64,000 bases of DNA from positions 196,599 through 260,598 of the forward strand of contig MNCI01033500.1 of the NCBI GenBank assembly GCA_015680685.1, written 5' to 3'. Below the pieces are notes generated by a model. It did not search any database and was not told the DNA's origin. It saw only the letters and a program-made list of their open reading frames with translations. Source of the DNA: Gnetum montanum. Its lineage: Eukaryota > Streptophyta > Gnetopsida > Gnetales > Gnetaceae. This document shows positions 1 through 13,510 of the stretch, one piece after another. The translations under genes and the position numbers were made by a program. Every line of letters begins with the position of its first letter. The first letter of the stretch is position 1.

Positions 1-2069
1 AGGCCATTTCTCCCTTGGTTGAGATAGTCCTGCTTCCTACATGTGTTTGCCTTTTGATGTCATCTACTATCACAACACATTCATGGATTATTAAATATAA
101 TGTATAAATTTAAATTTTTGAATACCTTATCTTGTCAATCAGTTACACTTTGGCTAAAGTTGGACCATGGAAGATTGATTATTTTATTAGTTATTCATTA
201 AATTTTTTGTTATAAATGTCATTGGAGCTTGCTGGAAATGTTTAAGTCTTGTAATTTGGTGTTTAATAGTTGATTTCACAGTTAAACCTTTGTGGGAGTT
301 TGAAAAATGGTGAAAAATGTTTTTATCAAAAATGGCACATTTGTGGTTCCCATGATGAAGAGCTTACCTCTAGTAGTTGCAGGGTCAAAGAATAGAGTGA
401 TTTGGATAAATGGTTAGGAAGTTATGGGCTTTAAAAATTTCAAAAAATCCCTTGGCGTTTGTGATAAAATCTGACAATTTCAAAGGGAGGTCATGCATAT
501 GTATAGTATTTTTCCACCATGTTGACAAGGCCCCATATACGGGTCCACTTCGTCGATGGGGCCCTATATGCAAAGCTCATAGGAAAAATTTTCAAATTTG
601 AATATCTTAAGAAATACAAGGAATTTTTCAATGAATTTGGAATTCATGGAGTCCTAGAAAATCCAAGAATATGATGAAATCATTGAAGAGGATCTTTGAA
701 AGCTCAAAAATTGAAAAATTCAATGAAGAAGGTGTTTATTGAACAAAATATGTAGAGGAGCACATGGTTTGATGTAGAAGATGGATGTACAAAAGATTTT
801 GATTAGAAGAATACCTAAGGATAAGATACTCAATGAACCCAACCAAGAGATATACAACTGGGTCCTTCCCATAGTAGATACATGCCTTGTTTGCTCTTGC
901 ATAACCTCAACCTAAGGAGTCTATGGACCCCATACATGATTAATGGTCAATGGAAGTTAAGGATAAAAACCTGAAAGATTCTGCCTAAGAATTCAAGTAC
1001 ATTAACCCAAGACACAAAATTAAGAACATGGACTTTGGTAGTAAGGCAAGTTATGAACAACATAGATGGATAATGGAGAAGGTGGAATGGAATTCTAAAT
1101 TGAGATCATAAGAAGTCACTTGTGGATTTGTATTTAAAATGACCTTAGAAGAGTCATCCTTAATGTAGATAAAAACCAACCTCTTTTAGTGACTTTGCAT
1201 CATCACTCCAAGATCGATTCATCCATTCAAGACACAAAAGTACTCCCATAGAACAACCACCATTCCAGAAAGAGAAGAAAAGAGAAGTTGGAAGTGAGAA
1301 AGGGCCTTAGTTAGAGAGGACCTTCAAGCATGGATAACATGTCTTTCTAATCCCATAACTAGTGCTTGTAGCTCATTTATTTGTCTAAGGGATGTGCTTT
1401 GAATTTCCATTATGTTTTGTTTTTTTTTCTTGGATGGAAACCACACCATGCAAAGACTTTATTCAACTTCCTATTGTTAATCGACATGGAATGAGAAGAT
1501 GTCTATGAAAATACTCAAGCACCTAAGTAAGTAGAAGAGTACAAAGAGTATTGAGTCCCCTTAAAGTCATATTCTATACAAACCTTTGAATCCTTTCCAA
1601 TTCCAAAAACTACCAAGGTCACAAATTTATTAAAAGTTGATTTAATGAAAGGGACCTCAAATTTCCAAAACAAGGAAAACCATAAAGTTTTTGGATCGGT
1701 GGATGACATTGACTCATTTCTTGTTCTATGAAAAAGAAACCATGACTTAGCCATCAATACAAAAATTTAAAAATAGAAACCAGATATTAGCAAACAAAAC
1801 ATAAAGCACAGACCACCATTAGTAATAGCTATAGCACCACTGTGTCCTATTGGCACAAAGCACACTTATTAGAAAAAATTAGAAAATCAAATTCAAACAA
1901 AGTGAGATATATAAGAAAGTGTAAAATATTTAAGAAAGATTTAAATGTACTAACAATGGTGTAAAACAAAAATAGTGTAAAATAGGAAAAAGTTTTTAAA
2001 ATCTAAAAGGTGTAAAATGAACAATTTGCAAAATAAAAAGGTGTAAAACAAAAAAAATAGAAAAACTAA

Positions 2070-3400
2070 GGAGCCATGTATATGATTAACATGGATGGCC
2101 ATCTCCCCCATGACTGTGTTGGAAGGAGGAGATGTGAAAAATGAAGCATTGTTTTCCATCTATTAGGGTATTTGTGGCATTGGCTTGGTTTGGCTTAAGG
2201 AAAGGTTTTACTTGTTGGATGTTAATCAAATACTTTTTATTTGGGGTCTTAGGTTTGTATATGATCATGACCCTATAAGGAAAGGTTTTTTTAATTATAT
2301 AAGGTCCCTCCCACAATGTTTAGAAGTTTGTTTTCTACAATACATGTGTGGGATTCTAGTAGAGAACCTTATCTCCAAGTTAAAAGTTTACTTTCTATAT
2401 TCTAAGGTCATGTATTTGTTTATTGAATGCCTCATGCAATTCAATTAAAGATAGGGATACTAGTCAATTTTCATCTAGCACATTTAGGTTGATCAACCTT
2501 TCTCTCTATGCTAGGCTTAGGTCAAGGTCCAAATCACAAGCTATTGAAAGTGTATATAGAGTTAAGATTGGATTGGAAATGTTGGAAGTTTTCTATACAC
2601 CGAATCATAGGGAGAGTAGCCTATAGGGAGTTTCCATGTTAAGTAGTAGGCCTAGAGGGCATCGTTGAGTTTTGTGCTCCAGTCTCTCCTATATTTTCTT
2701 ATGATCCTTGTTAAGATCTTTGTGATTTCCCTATTAGTGACTTCTACTTAAACATTGGCTTAGGGGTGATAAGGTGTTGTTAATTTATGTTCAACATCTA
2801 GACATTGCATCAACTTCTGAAAGGTGACACCTATAAAATGGATTCCATTATCAGAAATCAAAGCACATGACACACCAAACCTATTTACAACATTTTTTTG
2901 TACAAATTGAGTAGCAATGGATTATGTATAGTTAGTGATGGTGATTTCTTCTATCCATTTGGTGTAGTAGTCAACTGCAACAATGATATATGCCTTTATA
3001 TTAGACATGGATGTGATGGGATCTATGAAGTCAATGCCCCATATGTCAAAGGGTTCCAGTGGTTGAATCCACTATTTAGGATCCTCCATTTGAGTAGTCA
3101 TCTCATCATCTCATTGATAGTCCTCACAAGATCAGACAAATTGATGGGCATCCATAAAGATTATAGGCTAACAATATCTTGCCATCAATATTTTTATGTC
3201 TATAAGTCTCTTTGCATAGTGGCCTTCACAAGGGCCTTCATGAGCATCTTGGAGAATGTGCAATTGATCCGCATCAGGGATAGACCAACGAACTAGGCCA
3301 TTGATGCACACCTTGCAAAGGTGTCCATTGATTTCCATGAAGTACTTTGCTTGATGAAGAAATTGTTGTTTCTTTCTATGGTCCAAATCTTGTAGCATCT
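2070..3400 (-). pseudogene. Element A integrase (zinc-binding, DDE core and C-terminal parts)
   Basis: The zinc-binding part lies at about 3398-3168, with HEGPCEGHYAKR resembling the HEG.CGGH.. of Ty3 integrases. The catalytic core lies at about 3100-2600. It includes WGIDF with the first Asp, ALISDNG with the second Asp, and a following run ending in TNREITKIL with the expected Glu. The C-terminal part at 2316-2086 begins MWEGPYIIKK, a typical end of plant Ty3 integrases. Stops and frame changes separate these blocks, so no integrase is made. It corresponds to 36860-35570 in element C. Confidence 0.8.
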
Positions 3401-4780
3401 CCTAAGTGAGAAGGTAAGTAAGAATGCCATCATATCATTTTGATTCAATGGGTACTTGATCATTTATGGCTCTTGTAAAGAGGAGTTCATCTTGAAATTG
3501 ATTAGAGAGTATACTCTCCTTCGTTTTATTATCCCATCTTAACCAAGAGAGGTGGTTAGTGATCACATTCTTAATTACTTTCTGATCTACCATTGTTAGA
3601 TCAAATTCCTACAAGATCATGAGCCACTATATGATATGGGGGCTCACCATTGGCTTGTTCATTAGAAAGCAGTTGACACTATGATTTGTGTGCACAAATA
3701 ATTTGTGGACAAGCACATAGTGCCTGAAATTTTTTAGGACATACATCACTACCATTAGTTCTTTCTAAATTGTGATGTAATTCAATTGTGCATCTACATT
3801 GCTTCAGCTCACACAGTGGATGTAATAAGGATGTTTCTTATCATTCAACTATGTAATCACGACTACCAAGGCATAATTCAATGCATATATCAATATATGA
3901 AATGGTCTAGGCTAGTTTAGTGCCCATAGAATTAGAGTTTCTATGAGCTTCTTCTCCTTTAGCTATTGGAATGCATGTTTGCACTCCTTGGTCTAGATGA
4001 ATGGAGCATCTTTCTTAATAAGCTCAACCAACAACTTTGCAATCTTAGAGAAATTCTCTATGAATCATCGGTAGTAGCCAGTGTGTCCAAGGAATGATCA
4101 GACATCTTTGACAATCTCTAGTTGGTGTGTGATTCCTTGGATGACCCTTATCTTTTCCAGGTTTACCTTAATCCCTACTTGAGTAATTCTGTGCCCTATT
4201 ACTATGCCCTCGTAGATCATTAAATGAATTTTTTGCCAATTGACCTAAGGTTTATTTCAACACATCCTTTTAGTATTTGCTCAAGGTGATCCAAGGCTTG
4301 CTCAAATGTAGCCCCATAGGTAGAGAAACCATCCATAAAGACTTCTACCAGGCTACTAATTTGTTGTTGAAAAATACTAAGGACTAGGCACTAAAATGTT
4401 GTAGAGGCATTGCATAGATAGAATGGCATCTTGCAATATGAAAAATTCCCCTATGGAATTGTGAGTGTTGTTTTGGCCTAATCTTTGGGTGTAATCTGGA
4501 TTTGGTTATAGCCACTATAACCATCCAAGAGGCTATAATAGTAATGCCTAGATATAGTATCCAACACTTGGTTCATAAATGAAAATGAGAAATCATCCTT
4601 AAATGTTGCCATATTCAATAGCCTAAAGTCAATGCAATCTTGCCACTTACCATATTTCTTTGGCACAATTATGAGTGGGCTAATCCACTCACTATCCACA
4701 ATGGGATAGATGAACCCCATCTTGAGGAGTTGTTTTATTTCCTCTTTGACAATTTGCTTCAACTTTGGGCTTAACCACCT
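3400..4780 (-). pseudogene. Element A reverse transcriptase and RNase H
   Basis: The clearest block is 4762-4478. It holds the N-terminal RT palm with IIVPKK, CIDFRLLNMAT and YYSLLDGYSGYNQIQI, diagnostic for Athila-type RT. The catalytic D-D region and the RNase H follow at lower coordinates in shifted frames. There 4300-4200 resembles the 'ILGHKI' stretch and 4000-3600 the RNase H of element C. Many stop codons make it a pseudogene. Confidence 0.8.
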
Positions 4781-4899
4781 TTGTAGCTACCTTTTTGGCT
4801 TCATGGCCAAGTCAATGTAGATATGATGTTGGCATATCCTTGGATCAATTCTAGTTAGTTTGTGATATGACCAAGTATAGGTTGTTGGCCATTTGTTGA

Positions 4900-6204
4900 C
4901 CACCTCTAATAGCCTATCTTTTTATTTAGGAGCAAGATTTTCATTAATTATAACTAGCTTACCATTTTTTTAAAATGCACATTCCATGTTGGTTGGTATA
5001 GTTTTTAACTCTAGGGGCTCTAGCTTGAAATGATTAGGGATTACCAACTCTTCCCAATAGGTATCATCAACAACATCATCAAAGAGTTGGTGATGAACTT
5101 GCTCAAGTTCATCCATGCCCTTGACATAGGCACATGTCAAGCTCTTAGTGGGTTCCATGCATAGTGTGCTACTATTAGAGTTAACTATTAGCCATTAGAT
5201 ACCCTCCTATTTTGTGGCTACTGCATACAGTCACCTTTGGATATTCATTTCGTGTGCACACTAATTACATCCTTTAATGAATGTACTTTTAATGGACCAT
5301 ATTTTTTGCATGCAATTTCACTCATTATTGCTATACGTGATGCATGGAACATGCTTCTTCTTGAGCTGTTTAAATGTGTTCTCCTTGGAGATTTCTAAGG
5401 AGAGGTCCTTAATGCCCATTCATGCATCAACAGTCTCTAAGGAGAGGTCCTTGATGCTCATTCGTGCATCAACAGTGCTTAATCATGCACATCCCATAAT
5501 GATGGGGAATTCACCTTTGTAGTTTTCTATCTTGATCACCTAAAAATCAATAGGATAGGACCATCTACAAACTATAGTTACAATGTCCTCCACTAATCTT
5601 AAAGGGATAGTGATTGACTAGTTTGCCAATTCCAAATGGATATTACTCTTCTTGAGAGGTGGTAGGTTCCAGGCCTTGTACATGTCATGGAAGATGAGAT
5701 TAACACTAGAACCGAAATCAAGAAGAGCCTTTCATGGCTCATGTTTAGTGATCTATAAGTAAATAAGAAGACTTCCTGGGTCAGATCTTTTCATGAGAAA
5801 GTTGCCAACCTTGATCCAATCAAAAATAGTATGAGTTAATATCATAGTGTGGATCTAAGGTACTGTTTGGTTTGAAGGGCAATCAAATGTGTTTGATGTA
5901 GAGGATGAGGGTGCTAGAGATAAATGGTGACCAACCACATTAGGTTGTGAGGGTTTGGGAGGACTGTTGGGTTAAAAAATTATACTTCCTAGATCAATTG
6001 TCCAAACCACTCATTTGGAAGGTCAATTCTAAATTTATAGCCCTTGTAGCTTTTTTTTACTGTGGTTGTGGAGAAATTTTGACCTACATGGATGAAGCAA
6101 GAGGTAATTGGGTTAAGGGCAAAGGGATTTATGCAAATGGATGTGGAGGATGGTATGAATATGGATGCTTCCCTTGAGTAGATGATGAATGAGTTCAATG
6201 GTAC
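4900..6204 (-). pseudogene. Element A protease and gag-pol linker, truncated
   Basis: A minus-strand block at 5158-4970 (starting MEPTKSLTCAYVKGMDELEQ) is nearly the same as one in element B at 12719-12485. The protease region around 5900-5280 aligns with element B's protease (13459-12929), including the 'PIIMG.AWLS' segment typical of the second half of these aspartic proteases. A local duplication of about 55 bp repeats the AAGGAGAGGTCC...ATTC.TGCATCAACAG unit at 5398-5475. The region ends at the break after 6204. Confidence 0.7.
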
Positions 6205-7687
6205 ATAGTCTACCAGAACTACCTCCATAAGCCTCAAAAACTCAACATTGACCTACATCTTAGCTCCAACACACCTTTGGCAAGCAAGATCAGCAACTTG
6301 CATCTCTTTTGCACCCCCCATTCACCCCTGAATTGTACCTACACTCAACACCACTCAAGAGAGTGGATAGTGTAGTCCTGAAGTGGTCTCCAAAACTGCA
6401 CTATTTTGCATTATTTTCAGGTACATTGTAGCCTATTTGGCACTCGCACATGTAGTCTCAATTACATAGTCATAGTTTGGCAATCTTACAGGGTCCATTG
6501 GAGCATACCAGCAGAACACCATTTTGCTTCAGTGGGAGCGTAGTTGGGGCTAGCGTAGTCCCAACTACCCCTCTACCACATGGCACTCGATCCATGATTC
6601 ACACTAACCCTAGGCCTATAAATACCTAGTGCTTCACATTTTAGGGGTTGGAATTTTGAAGAATTTGGTTGAAAAATCTAAAATGAGGTTGGCATTTTGG
6701 CATTTTGAAGTGATCACTTGGCATAGAGCACACTTAGCATTTCAAGCAAATACCATTGCACACATCATAACACTGTTGTGTGTCACCCAGCACACTGTGC
6801 ACCACCGTAGCTTGTAGGACAATGTAGTAGCCAACCCAATAGGCTTAGACTTCATGGCAGATGTCAGTTCTTCATAGTCAAACACCCTAAGATTGTAAAT
6901 ACACTTGCCTACTACGCCTGTTTGTACAACGCGTACCTTCTCAACTCTCTTTGCAATTAACTACACTCCCCTGTTTGGGGTGGTGCCTTTCTCTCATGCT
7001 CACATTTTGTGCATATTTTACATTTTCTTTGGCATTTAAGCATTTTTCTCAAATTTTTCATTATTTAAGCACATATTCATGTGTTTGCACCCTTGTTTTT
7101 CATCCAAAACCTCTACTATGCTCACACCTGTGGACACCATAGACATCACAAAACACTGCATCCCCCTTTGACATGCATTTTTTCATCACCCATAAGTCCC
7201 AGTTCGATCAATAAGATCTTTCTAGGCACCTTGCCTCTATTCCTAACAAGCCCTTATGTAAAAGCAGGGTTGAGGCTATGTGACCATGAACCTCTTGGAG
7301 TACCATTCCAACCTCCAACATTTTTGGTTGCTACACCATGTACCACTCTCCACTAGAAGTGATGATTGGCCACATGGGAGAGGCTTGCAATTATGTCTTC
7401 ACCTCTACTATAGCATGCTCTAGGAATGGCCTAAATTTTAGTTTCTAGAGAACTAAGAATTGGAGATAATAAGGCCTGATTGCATTGAGGTAGGCTTATG
7501 TTACTATGACTTTAAGTCATGGTACAGACCCTGGTGTCTCTCCTTGCTACAATTTTTTTGTTATAGCCTCTTCTTTAAGAATCTATCTAACAGATTCCAC
7601 TTTGGACTCCTCTTGAAGAGGTCTCATTGCATGGGTTTCTTTTGCCTCTTCCAAGGCTTATTCTTATTGTCCCTTTCCAATTCTGAG
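6205..7687. other. Unassigned repeat-like interval with a plus-strand TATA-like site
   Basis: No protein family is recognisable here. Similarity to the Athila-like family stops at 6204 on the left, and I can follow it again only from about 7688. The interval carries CCTATAAATACC at 6615-6626 on the plus strand, preceded by repeated 'GTAGTCCCAACTAC'-like phrases at 6370-6570. That would suit the U3/R part of a plus-strand LTR, but no PBS or matching LTR copy was found. The site points the opposite way from elements A and B, so it is not their LTR. Confidence 0.3.
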
Positions 7688-9655
7688 TCGTTTCTCCCTT
7701 GGTTGAGATGGTCCTCCCTCCTATAGTTGTTTTGGTCTTAGTGCCATCTATAATCACATCATGACCATGGGTTAGCAATTATTGTGTAACGTGAAACAAT
7801 TGGGATACCCTATTTTGTCAAGAACATTACACCTAACTAAGTTGTGATTATGGTTGATTTAATCAATTTTAATTATTAAATTATTTGTGTTTACATGTTG
7901 ATAAATGATTATAGTCATACCAAAGGTTGTTGTATTTATTAACCCTGTGGGGGGCAAAAAATTATGTTAAAAACCTTAAGGTTTGTAGCTCCCATGATGA
8001 AGAGCTTACCTTTGATAGCTACAGGATTGAAGAACAAGGTGATTTGGACAAATAGTTGGAAAGCTATGGGCTCTAGAACATTGTGGGCTTTGAAAAAAGG
8101 CAAAAACTCCCCTCTTATTATGAAGCAAATGATAAAAAATTTCAAAGTGTCCAGTGGTATTTATAGAATTTTTATGTTGTGTCGACTAGGCCTAGTTGAC
8201 ATGGCTATTGACCATTGTTGACTTTGGTCAAACTTCAAAAATATAAGTTTTTGAGTGAAATTGGAGCCAAATGAAAGCCCAAAAAGGCCATGAAAATGAT
8301 GAAAATAGTAGAAGAAGGTGTTGGAGCTTAGAAAATTTAGAAAAATGAGAAAATGGTTGGAGAATGAAGTATTTTATGAACATTTTAAGGAGCATAGAGC
8401 TGGATGTACAATGGGGCATATGAAAGATAGGATTATAGCAATGTCTAAGGTAAGGGACCTAACTATCCAAACCAAGAGATATGCAAGTGGATCATTTTTA
8501 CCCTTGCATAACCTCAACTAAGGAGTCCATTAGCCCCATAGTTAATTAATGATCATGAAAAGTTAAGGAAAAACCCAAAAGGATCTATCTAAGAATTCCA
8601 ACACATCAAACTAAGACATCGAGCATAACATAGAAACTAGCAATGAGGTGAGTTACAAGCAACATAGATGGATGACTGAGAAGGTGGAATGAAATCTTGT
8701 GTTGAGGTCATAAGAAGTCCCTTGTGGAGTTTTGTGTTTACAGTAATCCAAGAAGATCCATCCTTATTCCAGATCAAAACCAACCACTTCCAATGACTTC
8801 GCATCACCACTCCAAGATTGATTCACCTCCTCAAGACATAAGAGTGCTTTCATAAAACAACCACCACTCCATAAAGAGAACAAAATAGAAATAGGAGGTG
8901 AAAGAGGGCCTTAGTTAGAGGGGACCTTCAAGCATGGGTAACATGTCTTTATAGTCCCATAACAAATGCTTGTAGCCCATTTATTTGTCTAAGGGATGTT
9001 CTTTGAATTTCCATCATGTCTTTTTTCTTTTTCATTTTGGATGGAAATCACACCATGCAAAGACTTTATTTGACTTCCTATGATTGGTCAATATGGAATG
9101 ATAAGAAGTTAATGAAAACACTCAAGAACTCAAGCAAATAGAAGAGTACAAAGAGTATTGAGTCCCCTTGAATTCACACCCTATGCAAACCTTTGAATCC
9201 TTCCCAATTCTAGAAACTACCAAGGTCATCAATTTATTAAAATTTTATTTAATGAAAGGAACCTCAAACTTCCAAAATAAGGAAAACCATAGAGCTTGTG
9301 GATGGGTGGATGATGAGGACTCACTACCTATTCCATGAAAAATAAACCATGTCTTAGTCATCAACTATTAGAATTCAAAAATAGAAGCTAGACATTAACA
9401 ATTGCAACATTAAGCATAAACCACCATTAGTAAACAGCAACATTGGCACTATGTCTTGTGGTAATAAAGCACTTTTATTAGCAAAAATAATGGAAATTTA
9501 CACGAAAATAAAGTGAAATATATAAGAAAGTATAAAATATTTAAGAAAGATAAAACACACTAATGATGTTGCAAAACAAAAATTGAGAAAATGGATAAAA
9601 ATCAACAAAGTGTAAAACAAATATGTGTAAAAAAAAAAGATAAAAAGCTAAGGAG
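7688..9655 (-). other. Element B spacer between integrase and the lost 3' LTR
   Basis: About 2 kb of AT-rich sequence follows the integrase. It aligns with 8-2070 of element A and with 33650-35560 of element C. A shared anchor is the CCCATGA..AAGAGC..ACCT phrase at about 7990 here, 350 in A and 34270 in C. In intact Athila elements this position can hold an env-like frame. No membrane-protein-like frame can be made out in any of the three copies. Confidence 0.5.
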
Positions 9656-11000
9656 CCATGTGGATTGTTAACATGGATGGCCATCTCCCCCATGACTAAG
9701 TTGGAAGGAGGAAATCTAAAAAATTAAGTGTGGTTGTCCATCTGATGAGGTGATAGTTGCACTGGCTTATCTTGACTCTAGGAAGGTTTCACTTGTTAGA
9801 TGTTGACCAGCTACTTCTTGTCTAGGCTTTTAGGTTTGTAGATTAACATGGCCCCAGAGGAAAAAGTTTTTTCAATTATATAAGATCTCTCCCACAATAT
9901 TTGAAACTTTGTTTTGTGGGGTACATGTGTGGGGTTCTAGTAGAGAACCTTATCTCTAAGTTGAAATTTTACTTTCCATATTCTTAGGTCATGTCATTGC
10001 TTGTTGAATGCCTTATGCACTTCATTTGAAGATAGGTCCACTAATTGATTTTCATCTAGCATGTTAAGTTTGATTAGTCTTTCTTTTTGTGCTAGACTCA
10101 TGTCAAGGTCTAGGTTGTAGGCTGTTGAAAGTGTATAGAGCTCAGATTGGACTAGAAACATTGGAAGTTTTCCGTACACCAACTCATAAGGAGAGTAGCC
10201 TATGGGGAGTTTCCACATGGAGTGGTAAGCCCAAAGGGCATCATTGAGTTTTGCACTCCAATCTCTCCTATATTTTCTTATAGTCCCTATTAGGATATTT
10301 GTAATCTTCCTATTGGTTACCTTTGCTTGATCATTGGCTTGGGGTGATAGGGTGTTATTAATTTATGTTCAACCCCCAAGCATTGCAAGAGTTTTCAAAA
10401 ATTTACACCTATAAAATGAGTTCCATTATTAGAAATTAGTGCATGTGGCACCCCAAACCTATTTACAACATTTTGTTATACAAATCAAGCAATAGTGGAT
10501 GATGTATAGTCAGTGACAGCTGCTACTTCTACCCATTTGGTGTAGTAGTTGACTACTACAATGATATACACCTTTCCATTAGACATGGATGTGATGGGAC
10601 CCATGAATGCTATGCCTCATATGTTAAAGGGCTCTAGTGGTTGAATCCATTGTTCAGGATCCTCCATTCAAGCAATCATCACACCATCTCTTAGTGTTCA
10701 AAAAATCAAACAAATTGATGGGCATCCATAAAGATTATAGGCCAATAGTATCCTACCATCAGGATTTTTATGGTCATGCATCTCCCTACATAGTGGCCTC
10801 CACAAGCACCTTTCTGAGCATCCTAGATAATGTGCAACTGATCTGCATCAGGGACACACCAAGCCATCAATGCATACCTTGTAAAGGTGTCCATTGATTT
10901 CCATGAAGTACTTTGCCTAATGAAGAAAGTGTTGTTTCTTCCTCTAGTCCAAATCTTGTGGCATCTCCTAGGTGAGAAGGTAAATGATAATTCCATCATA
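9656..11000 (-). pseudogene. Element B integrase
   Basis: The block 10218-9994 encodes WKLPIGYSPYELVYGK, the conserved stretch downstream of the integrase core (compare 'P..TPF.LVYGK' in plant Ty3 integrases). The core lies at about 10640-10250 and the zinc-binding region at about 11029-10790, matching element A base for base over long stretches. The C-terminal part is around 9900-9700. The frame is interrupted repeatedly, so the protein is not functional. Confidence 0.75.
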
Positions 11001-12400
11001 CCATTTTGATTTAGTGGGCACTTTGTCATTTATTGCCCCTATAAAGAGGAGTTCATCTAGAAATTGATTAGAGAGCAAACTCTCCTCCTCTTTATTATCC
11101 CATATTAACCAAGAGAGGTGGTTAGTGACCATATTCTTAGTCCCTTTCTAATCTACCATTGTGAGATCAAATTCCTATAAGATCACAAGCCACCATATGA
11201 TATGGGGACTCATTGTTGGCTTATTCATTAGGAAGTAGATGGCACTATGATCTATGTGCATAAACACTTTGTAGCCAAGCACATAGTGCCTCAACTTTTT
11301 GAGAGCATACACCACTATCATTAGTTCTTTTTCAGTTGTGGTGTAATTTAACTATGTACCCACAATGCCTTAGCTTGTGTATTGAATGTAATATGGATGT
11401 TTCTCATCATCCAACTACATAAGCATAGCTCCCAAGGCATAATTAGATGCATCTATCATTATATGAAATGGCCTGGACCAGTCTGGTGCCCATAGAATTG
11501 GAGTTTCTATGAGTTTTTCCTTTAAGTATTAGAATGCATGTTTGCACTTCCTAGTCTAGACAAATGGAGCATCTTTCTTTGTATGCTCAACCAATGGATT
11601 TGCAATCTTAGAGAAATTCTCTATAAACTGCTGGTAGTAGCTAGTGTGTCCAAGGAATGATCAAATGTCTTTGACTATCTCTAGTTAGCATGTAATTCCT
11701 TGGATGACCCTTATCATTTCTATGTCTACCTAAATCCCTACCTAAGTAATTTTGTATTCCATTCCTATGCCCTCTTAGACCATTAAATGGCTTTTCTAGC
11801 AATTGAGCCTAAGGTTTTTTTTAACACATCTTTTCAATACCTATTCAAGATGATCAAGTGCTTTCTCAAATGTAGCCCCATATGTAGAGAAGTCATCTAT
11901 GAAGACCTCTACCTCACTACCAATCTACTGTTGAAAAATGCTAAGGAGAAGGCATTGAAATGTTGTAGGGGCATTGTATATACCAAATGGAATCTTTCAA
12001 TATGCAAAAGTCCCCTAGGGACTTGTGAATATTATCTTGGCCTAATCCTCTAGCATAATCTAGATTTGGTTATATCCACTATAACCATCCAAGAAGCTAT
12101 AATAGCAATGCTTAGAAATGGTATCCAACACTTGGTCCATAAACGACAATGGAAAATGATCTTTAAATGTTGTCATATTCAATAGCCTAAAGTCAATGTA
12201 GACTTGTCACTTGTCATCTTTCTCTGGGACAATTACTAGTGGACTAACGCACTCACGATCCACAATGGGATAGATGAACCCCACTTTGAAGAGTTGTTCT
12301 ATTTCCTCTTTAACAATCTGCTTCAATTCGGGGTTCAACTGCCTTTACAGCTACTTTCTTGGCTTCATGGTTGGGTCAATGTAGATATGATGCTAGCATA
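11000..12400 (-). pseudogene. Element B reverse transcriptase and RNase H
   Basis: Minus-strand sequence from about 12360 to 11800 matches the RT of elements A and C, including the GYSGYNQI-type segment at about 12085-12055. RNase H-like sequence follows to about 11100. No long open frame survives, and in-frame stops are dense. Identification rests on nucleotide similarity to the readable RT in element C. Confidence 0.7.
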
Positions 12401-12479
12401 TCCTTGGATCAATTCCAATCAGTTTAGGATATGACCAAGCAATGGTTGTTGGCCATTTTTTGCCACCTATAATAGCTTA

Positions 12480-13510
12480 TCTTTTTATTTGGGAGCAAGA
12501 TTTGCATTGATTATAACTGGCTTGCTATTGTTTAGAAACGCATACTCCATGCTAGTTGGTAGAGTTTTTAACTCTAGGGGATCTATCTTAAAATTATTAG
12601 GGATTTCCAACTCTCCCAAATAAGTACCATCATCTTCATCATCAAAGAGTTGGTGATGAACTTGTTCAAGTTCATCCATGCCTTTGACATAAGCACATGT
12701 TAGGCTCTCAGTAGGTTCCATGCATAATGTGCTCCTATCATATTTAGTTATTAGCCATTGGGTGCCCTTCTGTTTTGTGACTATTACATACAAGAACCTT
12801 TGGATATCAATTTCATGTGCACACTAGTCCCATGCTTTAATGAACGTACTTTTAATGGATCAAATTTTCCACACACAATTGCACTTGTTATTATTGTACG
12901 TGATACATGGAACATGCAACTTCTCAAGTTAGTCAAATTCGTTCTCCTTAGAGATTTCCAAGGAGAGGTTCCTTATGCTCATTCGTGTATCAACCATGCT
13001 TAACCATGCACATCCCATAATGATGGGAAAGTCACCTTTGTGGTTTTCTACTTTGATCACTAGAAAATTAGCAGGAGAGGACCACACACAAATAGTAGTC
13101 ATAATGTCCTCCACTAATCCCAAAGGGACAATGATTAACTAGTCTACTAATTTCAGAAAAATGTTGCTCTTCTTGAGAGGTGATAGGTTCCAGGTTTTAT
13201 ACATGTCATAGGAGATGAGATTGACACCAGAACTAGAATCAAGAAGAGCCTTGCATGGCTCATGTCCAACAATTTGTAAGTAAATAAGAGGACTTCCCAA
13301 GTCAGATCTTATCATGGGAAGATTGCTAGCCTTGATCCAATCAGAGATAACATGAGTTAGCATCATAGTATAAATCTGAGGCAGTGTTTGGTTTGAAGGA
13401 TCCTTGAATGTATTTGATGTATAGGATGATGGTGATGGAGGTACAGGGCAACTAGCCACATTAGGTTGTTAGGGTTTGCAAGGATTGTTGGTTCCAAAAA
13501 ATGGTCATTT
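12480..13510 (-). pseudogene. Element B aspartic protease and linker
   Basis: The frame 13459-13139 contains LIYLQIVGHEPCKALLDSSS followed by GVNLIS. This is the aspartic protease active-site region; the usual DSG is DSS here, compared with DSGSSVNLIS in element C. The next block, 13123-12929, has DFPIIMGCAWLS, the distal protease motif. 12793-12485 holds the linker before RT. The Gly-to-Ser change and the frame breaks mean it is inactive. Confidence 0.75.

Larger units (their letters stand above)
1..6204 (-). mobile_element. Element A: truncated Athila-like Ty3/gypsy retrotransposon
   Basis: Reading right to left the order is gag-protease linker, aspartic protease, reverse transcriptase, RNase H, integrase and a long 3' spacer, which is Ty3/gypsy order. 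The RT signature DGYSGYNQI and the integrase style match the Athila lineage. Every domain is broken by stops and frameshifts, so the element is dead. It runs off the left window edge, so its 3' LTR is not visible. On the right its similarity to element B stops abruptly just after GGTAC at 6204 (the equivalent point in B is 13726), so gag and the 5' LTR are missing. Positions 8-2070 correspond to 7688-9655 in element B. Confidence 0.85.
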